Shown: positions 27,116 to 35,790 of the stretch, piece after piece
Layout of the letters: every line of letters starts with the position of its first letter
Position numbering within the stretch: position 1 is the stretch's first letter
Source: Robinsoniella peoriensis
Lineage (GTDB): Bacteria; Bacillota; Clostridia; Lachnospirales; Lachnospiraceae
Length of the DNA stretch: 64,000 nt
Assembly: GCF_042680125.1 (NCBI RefSeq)
Contig: NZ_JBHTNY010000018.1
Reading direction: 5' to 3' (one strand)
Program-made: the position numbers and the translations under genes
Notes under the pieces: model-generated
The model's input: only the letters and a program-made list of their open reading frames with translations
Database searches by the model: none
Told to the model about the DNA's origin: nothing

Positions 27116-28021
27116 ATGAAGAGACATAAAATTAAAAAGTATCGGAAACGGGATTATAAGGGGCTGTTATATATTTCTCCATGGTTGTTAGGTTTTTTAT
27201 TGCTGCAGTTGTACCCATTTGCGCAGTCTTTGTTTTATTCATTTACAAACTTTGACTTTTTTAATGAGGCAGACTTAATTGGATTCAGGAATTATATTAA
27301 ATTATTTACTATAGATCCTGAATTTTATAATTCACTGAAGGTAACAATACTCTATACCATTTACACAGTGCCTGGGAAATTGCTTATGGCATTATTTATT
27401 GCAATGATTTTGAACCAAAAAATTAGGGGCATCAATGCAATTAGAACCGTTTATTATCTGCCGTCACTTTTTGGAGGCAGTGTAGCAGTGGCTATATTAT
27501 GGAAGTTGTTGTTTATGAATGATGGAGCAATTAATGGCATTTTATCTGCTTTGCATTTACCCACAGTAGAATGGCTTGGTACACCTGCTAATGCCTTGAT
27601 GACAATCTGTATGTTGGAAATATGGCAGTTTGGCTCTTCGATGGTAATGTTCCTGGCGGCATTGAAGCAGGTACCATCTTCCCTGTATGAAGCAGCTTCA
27701 ATTGATGGGGCGAGTGCCGTAAAACGCTTCTTTTCCATTACCATTCCCCAGATCAGCCCAATTATATTCTTCAATTTGATTATGCAGACAATCAGTGCCC
27801 TCCAGAACTTTACTTCGTCCTTTGTTATAACAAAAGGCGGACCAAATAAAGGAACCTATGTCTTGGGAATGAAGCTATATACGGATGCATTTAGTCACTA
27901 TAAGATGGGATATGCCAGTGCTACTTCCTGGGTAATATTTCTTATGATTATGCTTGTAACCCTTGCACTATTCCGCTTTTCTTCAGGCAAAGTATACTAT
28001 GAAGACGGCGGGGATTTTTAG
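27116..28021 (+). CDS. ABC sugar transporter permease (MalF/UgpA type)
   Basis: This 301-residue inner-membrane protein has six predicted membrane segments and the EAA coupling loop (about residues 195-225: YEAASIDGASAVKRFFSITIPQ split by the usual Gly). The basic N terminus (MKRHKIKKYRKRDYKG) lies in the cytoplasm. It forms the channel with the next gene product. AAGGAG precedes the ATG. Confidence 0.93.
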   Translation: MKRHKIKKYRKRDYKGLLYISPWLLGFLLLQLYPFAQSLFYSFTNFDFFNEADLIGFRNYIKLFTIDPEFYNSLKVTILYTIYTVPGKLLMALFIAMILNQKIRGINAIRTVYYLPSLFGGSVAVAILWKLLFMNDGAINGILSALHLPTVEWLGTPANALMTICMLEIWQFGSSMVMFLAALKQVPSSLYEAASIDGASAVKRFFSITIPQISPIIFFNLIMQTISALQNFTSSFVITKGGPNKGTYVLGMKLYTDAFSHYKMGYASATSWVIFLMIMLVTLALFRFSSGKVYYEDGGDF

Positions 28022-28033
28022 GAGGATGTATCA

Positions 28034-28876
28034 ATGATAAAGAAGAATAAGACATCAAGAATGTTGATGTATCTGCTCATAATTCTGGTTGGTATCTTTA
28101 TGCTCTATCCTATTTTATGGATGGCTATGGCAACTTTTAAGGAAAATAGTGAAATATTTGGATCTGTCAAATTATTTCCGAAATCCTTTCATTTTGATGC
28201 ATACATAAATGGGTGGCATTCTGTTGGGAAATTTACATTTACGACATTCTACATCAATACGTTTAAGCTGGTAGTACCTACGACACTTTTTACAATTCTT
28301 TCCTGCAGCCTTGTAGCTTATGGTTTTGCGAGATTTAATTTTCCATTAAAGAAATTATTATTTGTTATTTTAATTTCGACGCTTATGCTGCCAAGTACAG
28401 TGTTGATAATTCCAAGATATACATTGTATAACAATCTGGGGTGGTTAAATACTTATCTGCCGTTTTATGCTCCGGCGTTACTGGCATGCTATCCATTTTT
28501 CATTTATATGATGCTGCAGTTTATGAGAGGAATACCAAAAGAATTAGATGAATCTGCTTATATAGATGGATGTGGAACTATGCGGACATTTATCAGTATT
28601 CTATGGCCTCTTTTAAAGCCAGCTATGTTTTCAGCAGGATTATTCCAGTTTTTATGGACATATAATGACTTTTATAATTCACTGATCTTTATCAGCAGCG
28701 TGGATAAGTATCCAATTTCCCTGGCACTTCGGTTGGCAATTGACGCAGAATCAAATGTACAGTGGGCGCAGGTAATTGCAATGGCATTCATTTCTGTTTT
28801 ACCACTCATCATTATTTTCTTTGCAGCACAAAAATATTTTGTAGAAGGTATTGCCACCAGCGGACTGAAAGGATAG
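28034..28876 (+). CDS. ABC sugar transporter permease (MalG/UgpE type)
   Basis: This 280-residue inner-membrane protein is the second permease, with six predicted membrane segments. The EAA loop is DESAYIDGCGTMRTFISILWP, and the C terminus has the typical FVEGIATSGLKG. It is 12 bases past the first permease gene with GGAGG at its start, so translation is probably coupled. Together with the lipoprotein (25727) it forms a CUT1-type importer. Confidence 0.93.
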   Translation: MIKKNKTSRMLMYLLIILVGIFMLYPILWMAMATFKENSEIFGSVKLFPKSFHFDAYINGWHSVGKFTFTTFYINTFKLVVPTTLFTILSCSLVAYGFARFNFPLKKLLFVILISTLMLPSTVLIIPRYTLYNNLGWLNTYLPFYAPALLACYPFFIYMMLQFMRGIPKELDESAYIDGCGTMRTFISILWPLLKPAMFSAGLFQFLWTYNDFYNSLIFISSVDKYPISLALRLAIDAESNVQWAQVIAMAFISVLPLIIIFFAAQKYFVEGIATSGLKG

Positions 28877-28888
28877 GACTGAAAATAT

Positions 28889-31156
28889 ATGGAAAGAAAA
28901 ATGGAGTTATGGTATGATTCGCCGGGAAGAGAATGGAAAGAAGCGCTTCCCATAGGAAATGGGAGTCTGGGAGCAATGGTTTATGGTAAGATACATAAAG
29001 AAACCATTCAGTTAAATGAAGAGAGTATCTGGAGCGGGAAGCCGGTTGACAGGAATAATCCTGACTGTAAAAGATATTTGAATCAGATACGATGTTTAAT
29101 AAGGAAGGGGAAATTAAAAGAAGCACAGCAGATGGAAATATATGCAATGTCAGGTGTACCTCAATCGCAGAGATGTTATCAGACTGCGGGTGATCTGACG
29201 ATAGAGTTTGCAGGAAATGCAGAAGTATCCGGTTACCGCCGGAGCCTGGATTTAGAGAATGGAATCTGCCATGTGTCATATGAAGTGGGCGAAACCAGAT
29301 ATGAGAGAGAAATATTCTCTTCTTACCCGGACCAGGTGCTGGCGGTTCATTTACAGGCAATTGGTGAGGGCACTCTGGATTTTCACTGTTTACTTAAGAG
29401 GTGCCGCAATGTATCAGAAAATTATATGGATGAGTCTTGGAGTGAACATGGTGATACGATTGGATTCAAAGCTGGCAGCACTGGGAAAGGAATTGGTTAT
29501 GCTGCCATGCTGCGGGCGGCAGTTATAGATGGAAAAGTAGAAATAATAGGAGAACATTTGATAGTACAGGATGCAAAGGACGTAACCCTGTATCTGGTCA
29601 TAGCAACTACATTTCAGACAAAAGATATAGAAGAAAATTGCAGAAAACGTCTTGATTTGGCAGCTGAAATGTCTTATGATGAACTTCGCAAACGACACAA
29701 ACTGGATTTCCAGCAGCTTTTTGGAGGATTTGCAATTCGTTTTGGCAGAGAGTGCAGGTCTGAAATTCCGACTGACGAGAGACTTCACATGTTAAAGCAA
29801 GGGAAAGAAGATATTGATTTACTGGCACTTTATGCACAGTTTGGCAGATATTTGCTTATATCTTCCAGTCGGCCAGGGTGCTTACCGGCAAATTTACAGG
29901 GGATCTGGAATGATGAGATGTCGCCTCCATGGCATAGTAAATTTACGATTAATATTAATACGCAGATGAATTATTGGCCTGCCGAAAAGGCAAATCTTTC
30001 CCAGTGCCACCTCCCGCTTTTTAAGCTATTGGAGCGTATTAAGGAAAATGGAAAAAAGACTGCCTGCATAATGTATGGATGCAGGGGATCAGTTGCTCAC
30101 CATAATACAGATATTTATGCCGACACAGCACCTCAGGATCAGGTACCATCAGCATCCTATTGGGTAATGGGAGAAGCGTGGCTTGCGCTGCATATCTGGG
30201 AACATTATCTGTACACCAAAGATAAGATATTTTTAGAAGAGCATTTTGATTGTCTATATCAGCCTCTTCTTTTCTTTCAGGATTTTTTAATAAAAAATGA
30301 AAATGGATATCTTGTTACGAGTCCTTCGGTTTCACCGGAAAACACCTATATTCTGCCAAATGGTGAAAGGGGAACCATTTGTGAAGGCCCTACAATGGAT
30401 GTAGAGATACTATACGAATTAATTAGAGCTTATTTAAATGCCTGTCATGAATTAAAAAAGAAGGATGCTTTCATAAAAGAAGCTAAAAAAATACTGTCTA
30501 AATTAAAAAGACCAGGTATCGGAAAATATGGTCAGTTGCAGGAGTGGATGGAGGATTATGAGGAAGAAGAGCCTGGACATCGGCATATTTCCCATTTATT
30601 TGGTATTTATCCAGGGACTATGATTACAAGAGAGGAAACTCCGGATTTATATAAGGCAGCTTATGTGTCCCTACAGAGAAGGCTTGCAAACGGAGGGGGG
30701 CATACTGGATGGAGCAGGGCCTGGATTGCAGGTTTATGGGCCAGGTTTGGTAAAGCTGAATATGTATATGAAAATATCTTGGAATTGCTTAGTCAATCCA
30801 CGTATTCTAATCTCATGGATAACCATCCCCGGAGAAATACGGATGTATTTCAAATTGATGGAAATCTTGGCGGGCTAAACGGTATACTGGAGATGCTGGT
30901 CCAGTGCAGGAATGGATGTATATACCTTCTGCCGGCATTGCCAAAGGCATGCTGTGATGGTGAGATAAGAGGTATGTGTTTGCCAGGAAAGGCCAAATTA
31001 GAGATGGAGTGGACATTGGGAAAGGTGAAACAGTATTGCATTTATGCTGAGCAGGATTTTAAAGCTGATATTTTTTGTAATGAGGAACACCAGAAGCTAA
31101 GCATTAAGATGGGAAATAAATACCAGTGGTTAGAAGGAAATGCATGCTGTATTTAG
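28889..31156 (+). CDS. GH95 family glycosidase (alpha-L-fucosidase / alpha-L-galactosidase)
   Basis: This 755-residue enzyme has the GH95 layout: an N-terminal beta-sandwich (WYDSPGREWKEALPIGNGSLG, ESIWSGKPVDRNN) and an (alpha/alpha)6 barrel. Catalytic blocks are visible: NINTQMNYWPAEKANL (the paired Asn that activate water), SPSVSPEN (acid Glu) and FQIDGNLGG (Asp). No signal peptide is found, so it acts on sugars after import. It is the last gene of the ABC operon, 12 bases behind the second permease. Known GH95 members remove alpha-1,2-L-fucose or alpha-L-galactose from xyloglucan, mucin or milk glycans. With the GH43 enzyme on the other side of the regulators, a fucosylated or galactosylated plant glycan is a reasonable substrate, but host glycans are possible. 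Confidence 0.92.
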   Translation: MERKMELWYDSPGREWKEALPIGNGSLGAMVYGKIHKETIQLNEESIWSGKPVDRNNPDCKRYLNQIRCLIRKGKLKEAQQMEIYAMSGVPQSQRCYQTAGDLTIEFAGNAEVSGYRRSLDLENGICHVSYEVGETRYEREIFSSYPDQVLAVHLQAIGEGTLDFHCLLKRCRNVSENYMDESWSEHGDTIGFKAGSTGKGIGYAAMLRAAVIDGKVEIIGEHLIVQDAKDVTLYLVIATTFQTKDIEENCRKRLDLAAEMSYDELRKRHKLDFQQLFGGFAIRFGRECRSEIPTDERLHMLKQGKEDIDLLALYAQFGRYLLISSSRPGCLPANLQGIWNDEMSPPWHSKFTININTQMNYWPAEKANLSQCHLPLFKLLERIKENGKKTACIMYGCRGSVAHHNTDIYADTAPQDQVPSASYWVMGEAWLALHIWEHYLYTKDKIFLEEHFDCLYQPLLFFQDFLIKNENGYLVTSPSVSPENTYILPNGERGTICEGPTMDVEILYELIRAYLNACHELKKKDAFIKEAKKILSKLKRPGIGKYGQLQEWMEDYEEEEPGHRHISHLFGIYPGTMITREETPDLYKAAYVSLQRRLANGGGHTGWSRAWIAGLWARFGKAEYVYENILELLSQSTYSNLMDNHPRRNTDVFQIDGNLGGLNGILEMLVQCRNGCIYLLPALPKACCDGEIRGMCLPGKAKLEMEWTLGKVKQYCIYAEQDFKADIFCNEEHQKLSIKMGNKYQWLEGNACCI

Positions 31157-31186
31157 GAATGTGAATTATAAAAGGGTCAAAAACAA

Positions 31187-31215
31187 TTGACTTTTAAATG
31201 TGTTTGAGATATTAT
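31187..31215 (+). promoter_or_regulatory. Promoter of riboswitch unit 1
   Basis: TTGACT (31187-31192) and TATTAT (31210-31215) are separated by 17 bases and lie directly before the cobalamin riboswitch. The same layout is found before riboswitches 2 and 3. Confidence 0.75.
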
Positions 31216-31240
31216 GGTAAAATAAGAAGAAATTTAAGGA

Positions 31241-31460
31241 TTGCGGTCATATTCCACAGATGATGTGGGATAAAATGTTAAAAGGGAAGCCGGTGAAAGA
31301 CCGGCACAGTCACCTCTACTGTAACGTGGACGAAGAAACAGGATGCCATTGATATTGAAAAATATTGAGAAGGCGTTTCTGAGGATGAAGCGAAGTCAGG
31401 ATACCTGCCGTAATGCCCAGCTTACTTTATTTCCGGGATGAGGAAATGAGTTTATTTTTG
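31241..31460 (+). promoter_or_regulatory. Cobalamin riboswitch 1
   Basis: The element has the conserved core of the AdoCbl-type riboswitch: GCGGTCAT at the 5' side, GGGAAGCCGGTGAAAGACC, CACAGTCACCTC, TACTGTAACGTGGACGAAG, GAGAAGGCG and the B12 box GTCAGGATACCTGCC (31395-31409). A conserved hairpin (ATTTCCGGGATGAGGAAAT) follows, and may supply the kissing-loop contact. It is followed by a terminator (31482), so vitamin B12 should stop transcription of the LRR gene at 31555. Confidence 0.95.
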
Positions 31461-31481
31461 TGCAAAAATTTATATGTTATG

Positions 31482-31521
31482 AAAAGCCTTTCAGTCTATG
31501 TACAGAAGGGCTTTCTTTTTT
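31482..31521 (+). terminator. Riboswitch 1 expression-platform terminator
   Basis: AAAGCCTTTC and GAAGGGCTTT pair around a short loop, followed by CTTTTTT. The same hairpin sequence family is found after riboswitches 2 and 3. Confidence 0.85.
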
Positions 31522-31554
31522 AAAAGAGGGATACAAAGGAAAAGGGAGAGTAAA

Positions 31555-32397
31555 ATGGGAAGTCAAGTACTTATTTATAAGGGAGGAAATGTCGGCTTTC
31601 GAGTATTTGGCATGCGGGAAGGAAAACAGTGCGCAGATAAAAATCTGAGTATTGGAACAATTTTTGATGAAGTTTCAGATCAGGCACTTCGTAATAAAAT
31701 ACGTCTGAAAACGGCAGATCTTTCTCCGAATATAAAGAAAATCGGGAAAAGAAGCTTTTACGGATGTACTTCATTATATAAAGTCAGCTTTGGAAATCTG
31801 GAAGTGGTTCAGGAAGAAGCATTTTGCGGATGCTCAAAATTAAAGGAAATATATTTTCCGGCTAGTACAAAGTCAATCAGAGATGGAGCATTTAAAGAGT
31901 GTAAGCGTCTGGAGTCAGTCACATTTGAACCAAGCAGGGTGAATTTTATTATACCAAGAGAATCATTTTATCAATGTCAGAATCTCACAAAACTTATACT
32001 GCCAAGCAAAATAAACCGTATTGAAGAACGAGCGTTTTATAAATGTATGAATTTATCAAAACTGCATTTTCCGGTTACATTAGAATCTATTGGTCGTGAG
32101 GCATTCTATCAGACGGGCTTTACGATGCTGAAGCTTCCCCGTAACCTGAGGGTCTTAGAAGACAGCGCCTTTTTTAAATGCAATCAGTTAGAGTATGTGT
32201 TATTGCCGGAATCCCTAAAGAAGATCGGTAAATGGGTATTTCATGGATGTAACCGGCTGAAAATACTGGAGATACATCATGATCCGGATGAAATTGGGGA
32301 TTGGATTATTAATAAAAGTGCTGTTATACGATGTAAAAGGGGTAGTAGAATGGATGAATACTGTGATAAATTTGGGTTTACACGGGAATACTTGTAA
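31555..32397 (+). CDS. BspA-type leucine-rich-repeat protein without signal peptide, under B12 riboswitch
   Basis: This 280-residue protein is built from LRR_5 (BspA/Treponema pallidum type) repeats of about 23 residues. Examples are KRSFYGCTSLYKVSF, EEAFCGCSKLKEIYFP, DGAFKECKRLESVTF, ERAFYKCMNLSKLHFP and DSAFFKCNQLEYVLLP. Unlike the other repeat proteins in this window it has no hydrophobic leader: it begins MGSQVLIYKGGNVGFRVFG. Either it is cytoplasmic or its secretion signal was lost. The ATG at 31555 follows GGGAGAG and is preferred to an ORF start at 31498 inside the terminator. It is the only gene after riboswitch 1. The following 2 kb holds transposase and surface-protein remnants, so other members of this unit may have been destroyed. 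Confidence 0.85.
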   Translation: MGSQVLIYKGGNVGFRVFGMREGKQCADKNLSIGTIFDEVSDQALRNKIRLKTADLSPNIKKIGKRSFYGCTSLYKVSFGNLEVVQEEAFCGCSKLKEIYFPASTKSIRDGAFKECKRLESVTFEPSRVNFIIPRESFYQCQNLTKLILPSKINRIEERAFYKCMNLSKLHFPVTLESIGREAFYQTGFTMLKLPRNLRVLEDSAFFKCNQLEYVLLPESLKKIGKWVFHGCNRLKILEIHHDPDEIGDWIINKSAVIRCKRGSRMDEYCDKFGFTREYL

Positions 32398-32573
32398 AAT
32401 ACACAAAAATTATTAATAGTAATAAAATATTACATAAAAATGTATTGATAATTGATTAGGGTTAATTGAAATCCTTACTGCAACATTGTTATTGTAACTG
32501 CAACCATGAAGGACTAACTGCAACAATCCCGGTCCGTGAGTACGGTTTGCAACAACTTCTGATACAATTCTAT

Positions 32574-32758
32574 TTAATGCTTTTTATGCAGTTCCTCGAA
32601 GATTGCAGTAACTGATGCCGATGTATTCCTATCACGCAGATACATCAGCTGAAGGTCACGGTTTGTGAAGAACAACGTCAGTATTGACTGGTCGCCCGCC
32701 CGAATGATTACACTATTCATTTGAGTTACCATTCCATCTGGATTTTCTTTTATATTCT
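32574..32758 (-). pseudogene. IS30-type transposase fragment (remnant A)
   Basis: About 60 codons on the minus strand encode the first part of an IS30-type DDE domain: NPDGMVTQMNSVI, LTLFFTNRDLQLMYLRDRNT, SASVTAIFEELHKKH. Intact IS30 enzymes have Asp in the MDSV block; here it is Asn (MNSV), so a catalytic residue is lost as well. The reading frame is closed on both sides. The rest of the 32398-32929 stretch holds no gene that I can support, only AT-rich sequence and a terminator at 32856. Confidence 0.7.
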
Positions 32759-32855
32759 GTTAAACTTAACGAAAAAATAAAATTTACTTTTAGAGTTAAT
32801 AAAATCCCTAGAGAAGTTATGCTCTTTGGAAGACGGGGAAACTGAGGACGTAAAT

Positions 32856-32901
32856 AAAAATATCACTACGATAATTACCCAATTATCGTAGTGATATTTT
32901 T
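32856..32901 (-). terminator. Perfect 21-base-stem terminator
   Basis: AAAAATATCACTACGATAAT plus one base and its exact complement form a 21-base perfect stem with a four-base loop, lying 29 bases beyond the minus-strand membrane-protein gene. The A/T ends give T-runs in both directions. Confidence 0.85.
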
Positions 32902-32929
32902 ACGTGATGCTAATATATTTGGATTACTG

Positions 32930-33247
32930 TTATAATTTTTTATCGAAGTATAATAAGGAAAATAATTCTACTACATTATGAATACCAAAATATATTAGAG
33001 CAATAGTCATAAGGCGAGAAAAAGAGAATGTATAATCCTGAAAGAAAGATACGTTCGAACAAATACCTATAAATACTATTAAGGCCCAATTAAGACCATT
33101 AGTTGACCTATTTGCTTTGTTTTGGATTACTTGCCAACGTTCATCATTTTTGTAGTTAACCTGCTTTTTAGCTTTCCAGAAATAAAGAAATATGGTTCCT
33201 GCAAATGTAAAAATAAGAAAACTCAAAATAATTATCCGGTCATTCAT
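32930..33247 (-). CDS. Small membrane protein, partner of XRE regulator
   Basis: This 105-residue protein has a first membrane segment near residues 5-24 and two further ones (about residues 55-72 and 80-97). The first cytoplasmic loop is basic and has the KNDERWQ motif often seen in DUF2178-like proteins that accompany small XRE repressors. It overlaps the XRE gene by eight bases, so the two are translated together. Function unknown. Similar regulator/membrane pairs often act in stress or competence-type switches. A second such pair lies at 62521-63288. Confidence 0.7.
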   Translation of the reverse strand: MNDRIIILSFLIFTFAGTIFLYFWKAKKQVNYKNDERWQVIQNKANRSTNGLNWALIVFIGICSNVSFFQDYTFSFSRLMTIALIYFGIHNVVELFSLLYFDKKL

Positions 33248-33452
33248 TTATGGCACCTCCTCTATATTGGAACACTTCATCAATTGAAACATCAAAAACA
33301 CTTGCAATTTTGTAGGTTATTTCGAGCGATGGAGTATATTTGTACTTCTCGATTGATATAATTGCTTGACGTGATATACCTGCTTTTACAGCTAAGTCGG
33401 CCTGTGTCCAATCACGTTCTGCTCTTAAAACCTTGATTCGATTCTGTACCAA
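33240..33452 (-). CDS. Small XRE-family HTH regulator
   Basis: This 70-residue protein is a single Cro/CI-type HTH domain: NRIKVLRAERDWTQADLAVK, AGISRQAIISIEKYKYTPSL, then ASVFDVSIDEVF. The probable start is TTG at 33452, with AGAAGG upstream. The longer ORF reaching to 33593 would add an unrelated hydrophobic leader. It overlaps the membrane-protein gene by eight bases and probably controls its own operon. Confidence 0.8.
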   Translation of the reverse strand: MVQNRIKVLRAERDWTQADLAVKAGISRQAIISIEKYKYTPSLEITYKIASVFDVSIDEVFQYRGGAINE

Positions 33453-33539
33453 AATAATTACCTTCTTTTGTTTAGTACCTAAAGAAATCAATGCATTAAC
33501 TAGGTTCTTTATAAATAGTAACACCATGCATTCAATTTG

Positions 33540-33860
33540 TAAATATGTAGTTAGATAAAAACCACAATTTAAAGAGGAACTTTGACAATTCACTTCCGTT
33601 GTCGGTTAGAATTACTGGAAACAGCTTTTTAAACAACTCATGCCCAAGCGTTTGATGTAACAAATCAAATATATCAGTCACTGATTTTGAAGTATTCGCA
33701 TCCCTCAAAAATGCAAGCATAAAGCTGCACTCTACAAAGTGAATGGTAAGCAGACATTTGCCTCTTTTTTCTCCGATGACAGAGTCCATCTTCACAATAT
33801 TCGCATCCGGGGTCTTTTCAAGGAACTCACAGGAACACAGAAAAATTACACGATCCAGGT
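33540..33860 (-). pseudogene. IS30-type transposase fragment (remnant B)
   Basis: A minus-strand fragment of about 100 codons encodes part of an IS30-type DDE domain: KMDSVIGEKRGKCLLTIHF (first Asp), FLRDANTSKSVTDIFDLL and VILTDNGSELSK (second Asp in TDNGSE). The N-terminal HTH and the C-terminal Glu block are missing. It differs from remnant A at 32574, so two different IS30-type elements have decayed here. Confidence 0.75.
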
Positions 33861-33861
33861 T

Positions 33862-34372
33862 GCTACCAAAGTGGAGACACCGTAACATTAGCACCCCCTA
33901 CGCGTGAAGGGTATACTTTTATTGAATGGTACGAGAAAACCAAGACCGTAACATTCAAAAGCACTTACGGAGAGCTTACTACCCCATCTCGCAAGGCATA
34001 TACCTTTAAAGGATGGTATACGGGGATCATGGTGGCAACCTTATCACCAGCGACACTATCTTGATAGCCCCGAAGAATCAGACTCTGTACGCAAGGTGGA
34101 ATAAAAAAATAGTTAAAAAAGCCGGTATTAGGAAGGTAGTTAACCAGAAGAAGCGAAAATTAAAGATCCAAATTAAGCAAGTAAAAGGAGCAGACGGATA
34201 CCAGATCATATAAGCTACGAATAAAAAACTCAAAAAGCCTGACAAACTGCAAACAAGAAAACTGCTACCATTAAAACCTTAAGAAGGGAAAGAACAACTA
34301 TATCAGGGTAAGAGCATATAAAATTGATTCGGCCGGAAGAAGAGTATATTTACTATTGACAACTAAATTTAT
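33862..34372 (+). pseudogene. Broken C-terminal part of an InlB-repeat/Fn3 surface protein
   Basis: Three reading frames together encode the end of a surface protein like those at 15682 and 44269. InlB_B repeat pieces are SGDTVTLAPPTREGYTFIEW, then TYGELTTPSRKAYTFKGWY. A frameshift near 34020 moves the reading to GGNLITSDTI and NQTLYARW. A Lys-rich Fn3-like end follows (KIQIKQVKGADGYQII, stop, then YIRVRAYKIDSAGRRVY). The 5' part is missing, apparently replaced by IS30 remnant B. It may have been part of an older riboswitch 1 unit. Confidence 0.75.
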
Positions 34373-34384
34373 ATGAGCTAAGAT
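34356..34384 (+). promoter_or_regulatory. Promoter of riboswitch unit 2
   Basis: TTGACA (34356-34361) and TAAGAT (34379-34384) are 17 bases apart, directly before riboswitch 2. Confidence 0.75.
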
Positions 34385-34416
34385 GTATTACATAAAATCA
34401 CAAAATTAAATATGGA

Positions 34417-34641
34417 ATTGCGGTCATTTTTCATCTAAGTAATCAATGAAAGTGATAATAGGGAAGCTGGTGAGAATCCAGCACAGTCACCTCTACTGTA
34501 ACGTGGACGAAGAGACAAATACCATTGATAGGAGACTATTGAGAAGGCGTTTCTAAGGACGAAGCGAAGTCAGGATACCTGCCGTGTTGCAAGTTATTTA
34601 TTTCTGGGCTGAGGAAATAGGTTTATTTTTATGCCGCAATT
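34417..34641 (+). promoter_or_regulatory. Cobalamin riboswitch 2
   Basis: The conserved core is nearly the same as in riboswitch 1: GCGGTCAT, GGGAAGCTGGTGAGAATCC, CACAGTCACCTC, ACTGTAACGTGGACGAAG, GAGAAGGCG and the B12 box GTCAGGATACCTGCC (34569-34583). The 5' AATTGCGG and 3' CCGCAATT (34634-34641) can close the outer stem. A terminator follows, so B12 should turn off the DUF4430/barrel pair at 34883-39951. Confidence 0.95.
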
Positions 34642-34676
34642 CAATCAATTACATACGGGGAATAATAAGCCTTTCT

Positions 34677-34702
34677 GTCTGAGTGCAGGAAGGCTTTTTT
34701 TA
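34677..34702 (+). terminator. Riboswitch 2 expression-platform terminator
   Basis: AAGCCTTTCTG and CAGGAAGGCTT pair around a short loop, followed by TTTTT. Confidence 0.9.
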
Positions 34703-34795
34703 ATGATTTTCAGGTTTATATAGCTTTTGGACAGTTAAAAAGTCCATTTCTATGGTTAACGATACCATATTTCTATAGAAAGGGAGTAACAGCTG

Positions 34796-34886
34796 ATGAA
34801 TGGAACGGAAAGGAGGGGAAATAGCGATGATTGGTTCCGAACAGCATGAAAATGAGAGACATGAAAAAGGAGGATTTGATTTATGA
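34796..34886 (+). other. Two overlapping mini-ORFs before the DUF4430 gene
   Basis: An ORF of 17 codons (34796-34849, after GGGAG) and one of 19 codons (34827-34886, after AAAGGAGGGG) lie between the riboswitch terminator and the DUF4430 gene. The second ends in TGA overlapping the ATG of the DUF4430 gene (ATGA), and contains that gene's AAGGAGG. The layout suggests a translated leader that couples ribosomes into the main gene. Neither peptide is recognised. Confidence 0.3.
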
Positions 34887-35725
34887 AGATTTTTAAAAAA
34901 TTGACCGCGTTGGTACTGGCTTTAACATTAGTTTTAGGTATGACCACAATTACAGCATCTGCAGCAAGTGATAACCTGGCGATTGGTTCTGTTACTTTAA
35001 CAGCGCCTACATCCGGTAAAAGTGCAGTAGCAGAATTAAAGACAGTAACCGTTGACGGTGTAACCCGTTATACTTATAATGCAAAATTACCATCTGGAAC
35101 AGCTGTTAGTGACCTTAAGAAATTGAAAGTTGTTCTGACTGGTGTAAATTCTGATGCAGCTGTCAGCATTGATAGTCAGACAAGCGCTACAGGAAGTACT
35201 ACAAGAACATTTAATAATATTGATGTGTCTGCGTCATCTGCTACGATTTCCGTTACATATGGCGGGGAAACCAGAGCTTATGAATTGACGGCTACTGTGG
35301 ATGCAACAAAACTTACTGTTGAAATTGGAATTCGTACTACCAATGCTTATAATTATGGTACGGAATATCAGGCTGCAGCAACTGTGATCGCTGAACCCTC
35401 CAATGATAAGAGTCAATATGTCCAACTTCAGCTGTCGGCAGGGTCTACAGTAATGGATGCATTAAAGCTGCTTGCGTCGAACGCAGACATTCAGCTGACT
35501 GGAGCTGATAATAATTATATTTCCCATATTGCCCGTTATGGTTTATCATTAGGTGAATTTACTTGCGGAGGTATGAGTGGATGGATGTATACTGTTATTC
35601 CACAAGGTGGAGAAGAAATTTTGCCAATGTATGGTGCTGCTCAGTACTATCTGGAAGGCGGAGAAAAAATTAACTGGCAGTATACCTGTAACTATGGAGC
35701 AGATATTGGATTTGGATTTGAATGA
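34883..35725 (+). CDS. Secreted DUF4430 (transcobalamin beta-domain-like) protein
   Basis: This 280-residue protein has a signal peptide (basic MKIFKKL, hydrophobic core, Ala-Ser-Ala cleavage near residue 28). A beta-sandwich-like region (about residues 30-150) is followed by the DUF4430 domain (about residues 180-278): SAGSTVMDALKLLA, LSLGEFTCGGMSGWMYTVIP, YYLEGGEKINWQYTCNYGADIG. DUF4430 is the bacterial relative of the C-terminal beta domain of intrinsic factor and transcobalamin, which closes over the lower face of B12. The SGWMY motif is the equivalent of the conserved aromatic YW block of those proteins. It is under B12 riboswitch 2 and is followed by an alpha-barrel protein gene, its likely partner. 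B12 binding is inferred, not shown. Confidence 0.85.
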   Translation: MKIFKKLTALVLALTLVLGMTTITASAASDNLAIGSVTLTAPTSGKSAVAELKTVTVDGVTRYTYNAKLPSGTAVSDLKKLKVVLTGVNSDAAVSIDSQTSATGSTTRTFNNIDVSASSATISVTYGGETRAYELTATVDATKLTVEIGIRTTNAYNYGTEYQAAATVIAEPSNDKSQYVQLQLSAGSTVMDALKLLASNADIQLTGADNNYISHIARYGLSLGEFTCGGMSGWMYTVIPQGGEEILPMYGAAQYYLEGGEKINWQYTCNYGADIGFGFE

Positions 35726-35790
35726 CAATTTATGAGAAGACAGGGTATCCCATTTCGGATACCTTGCTTCACGTTAGAAAGAGGTAGGTT

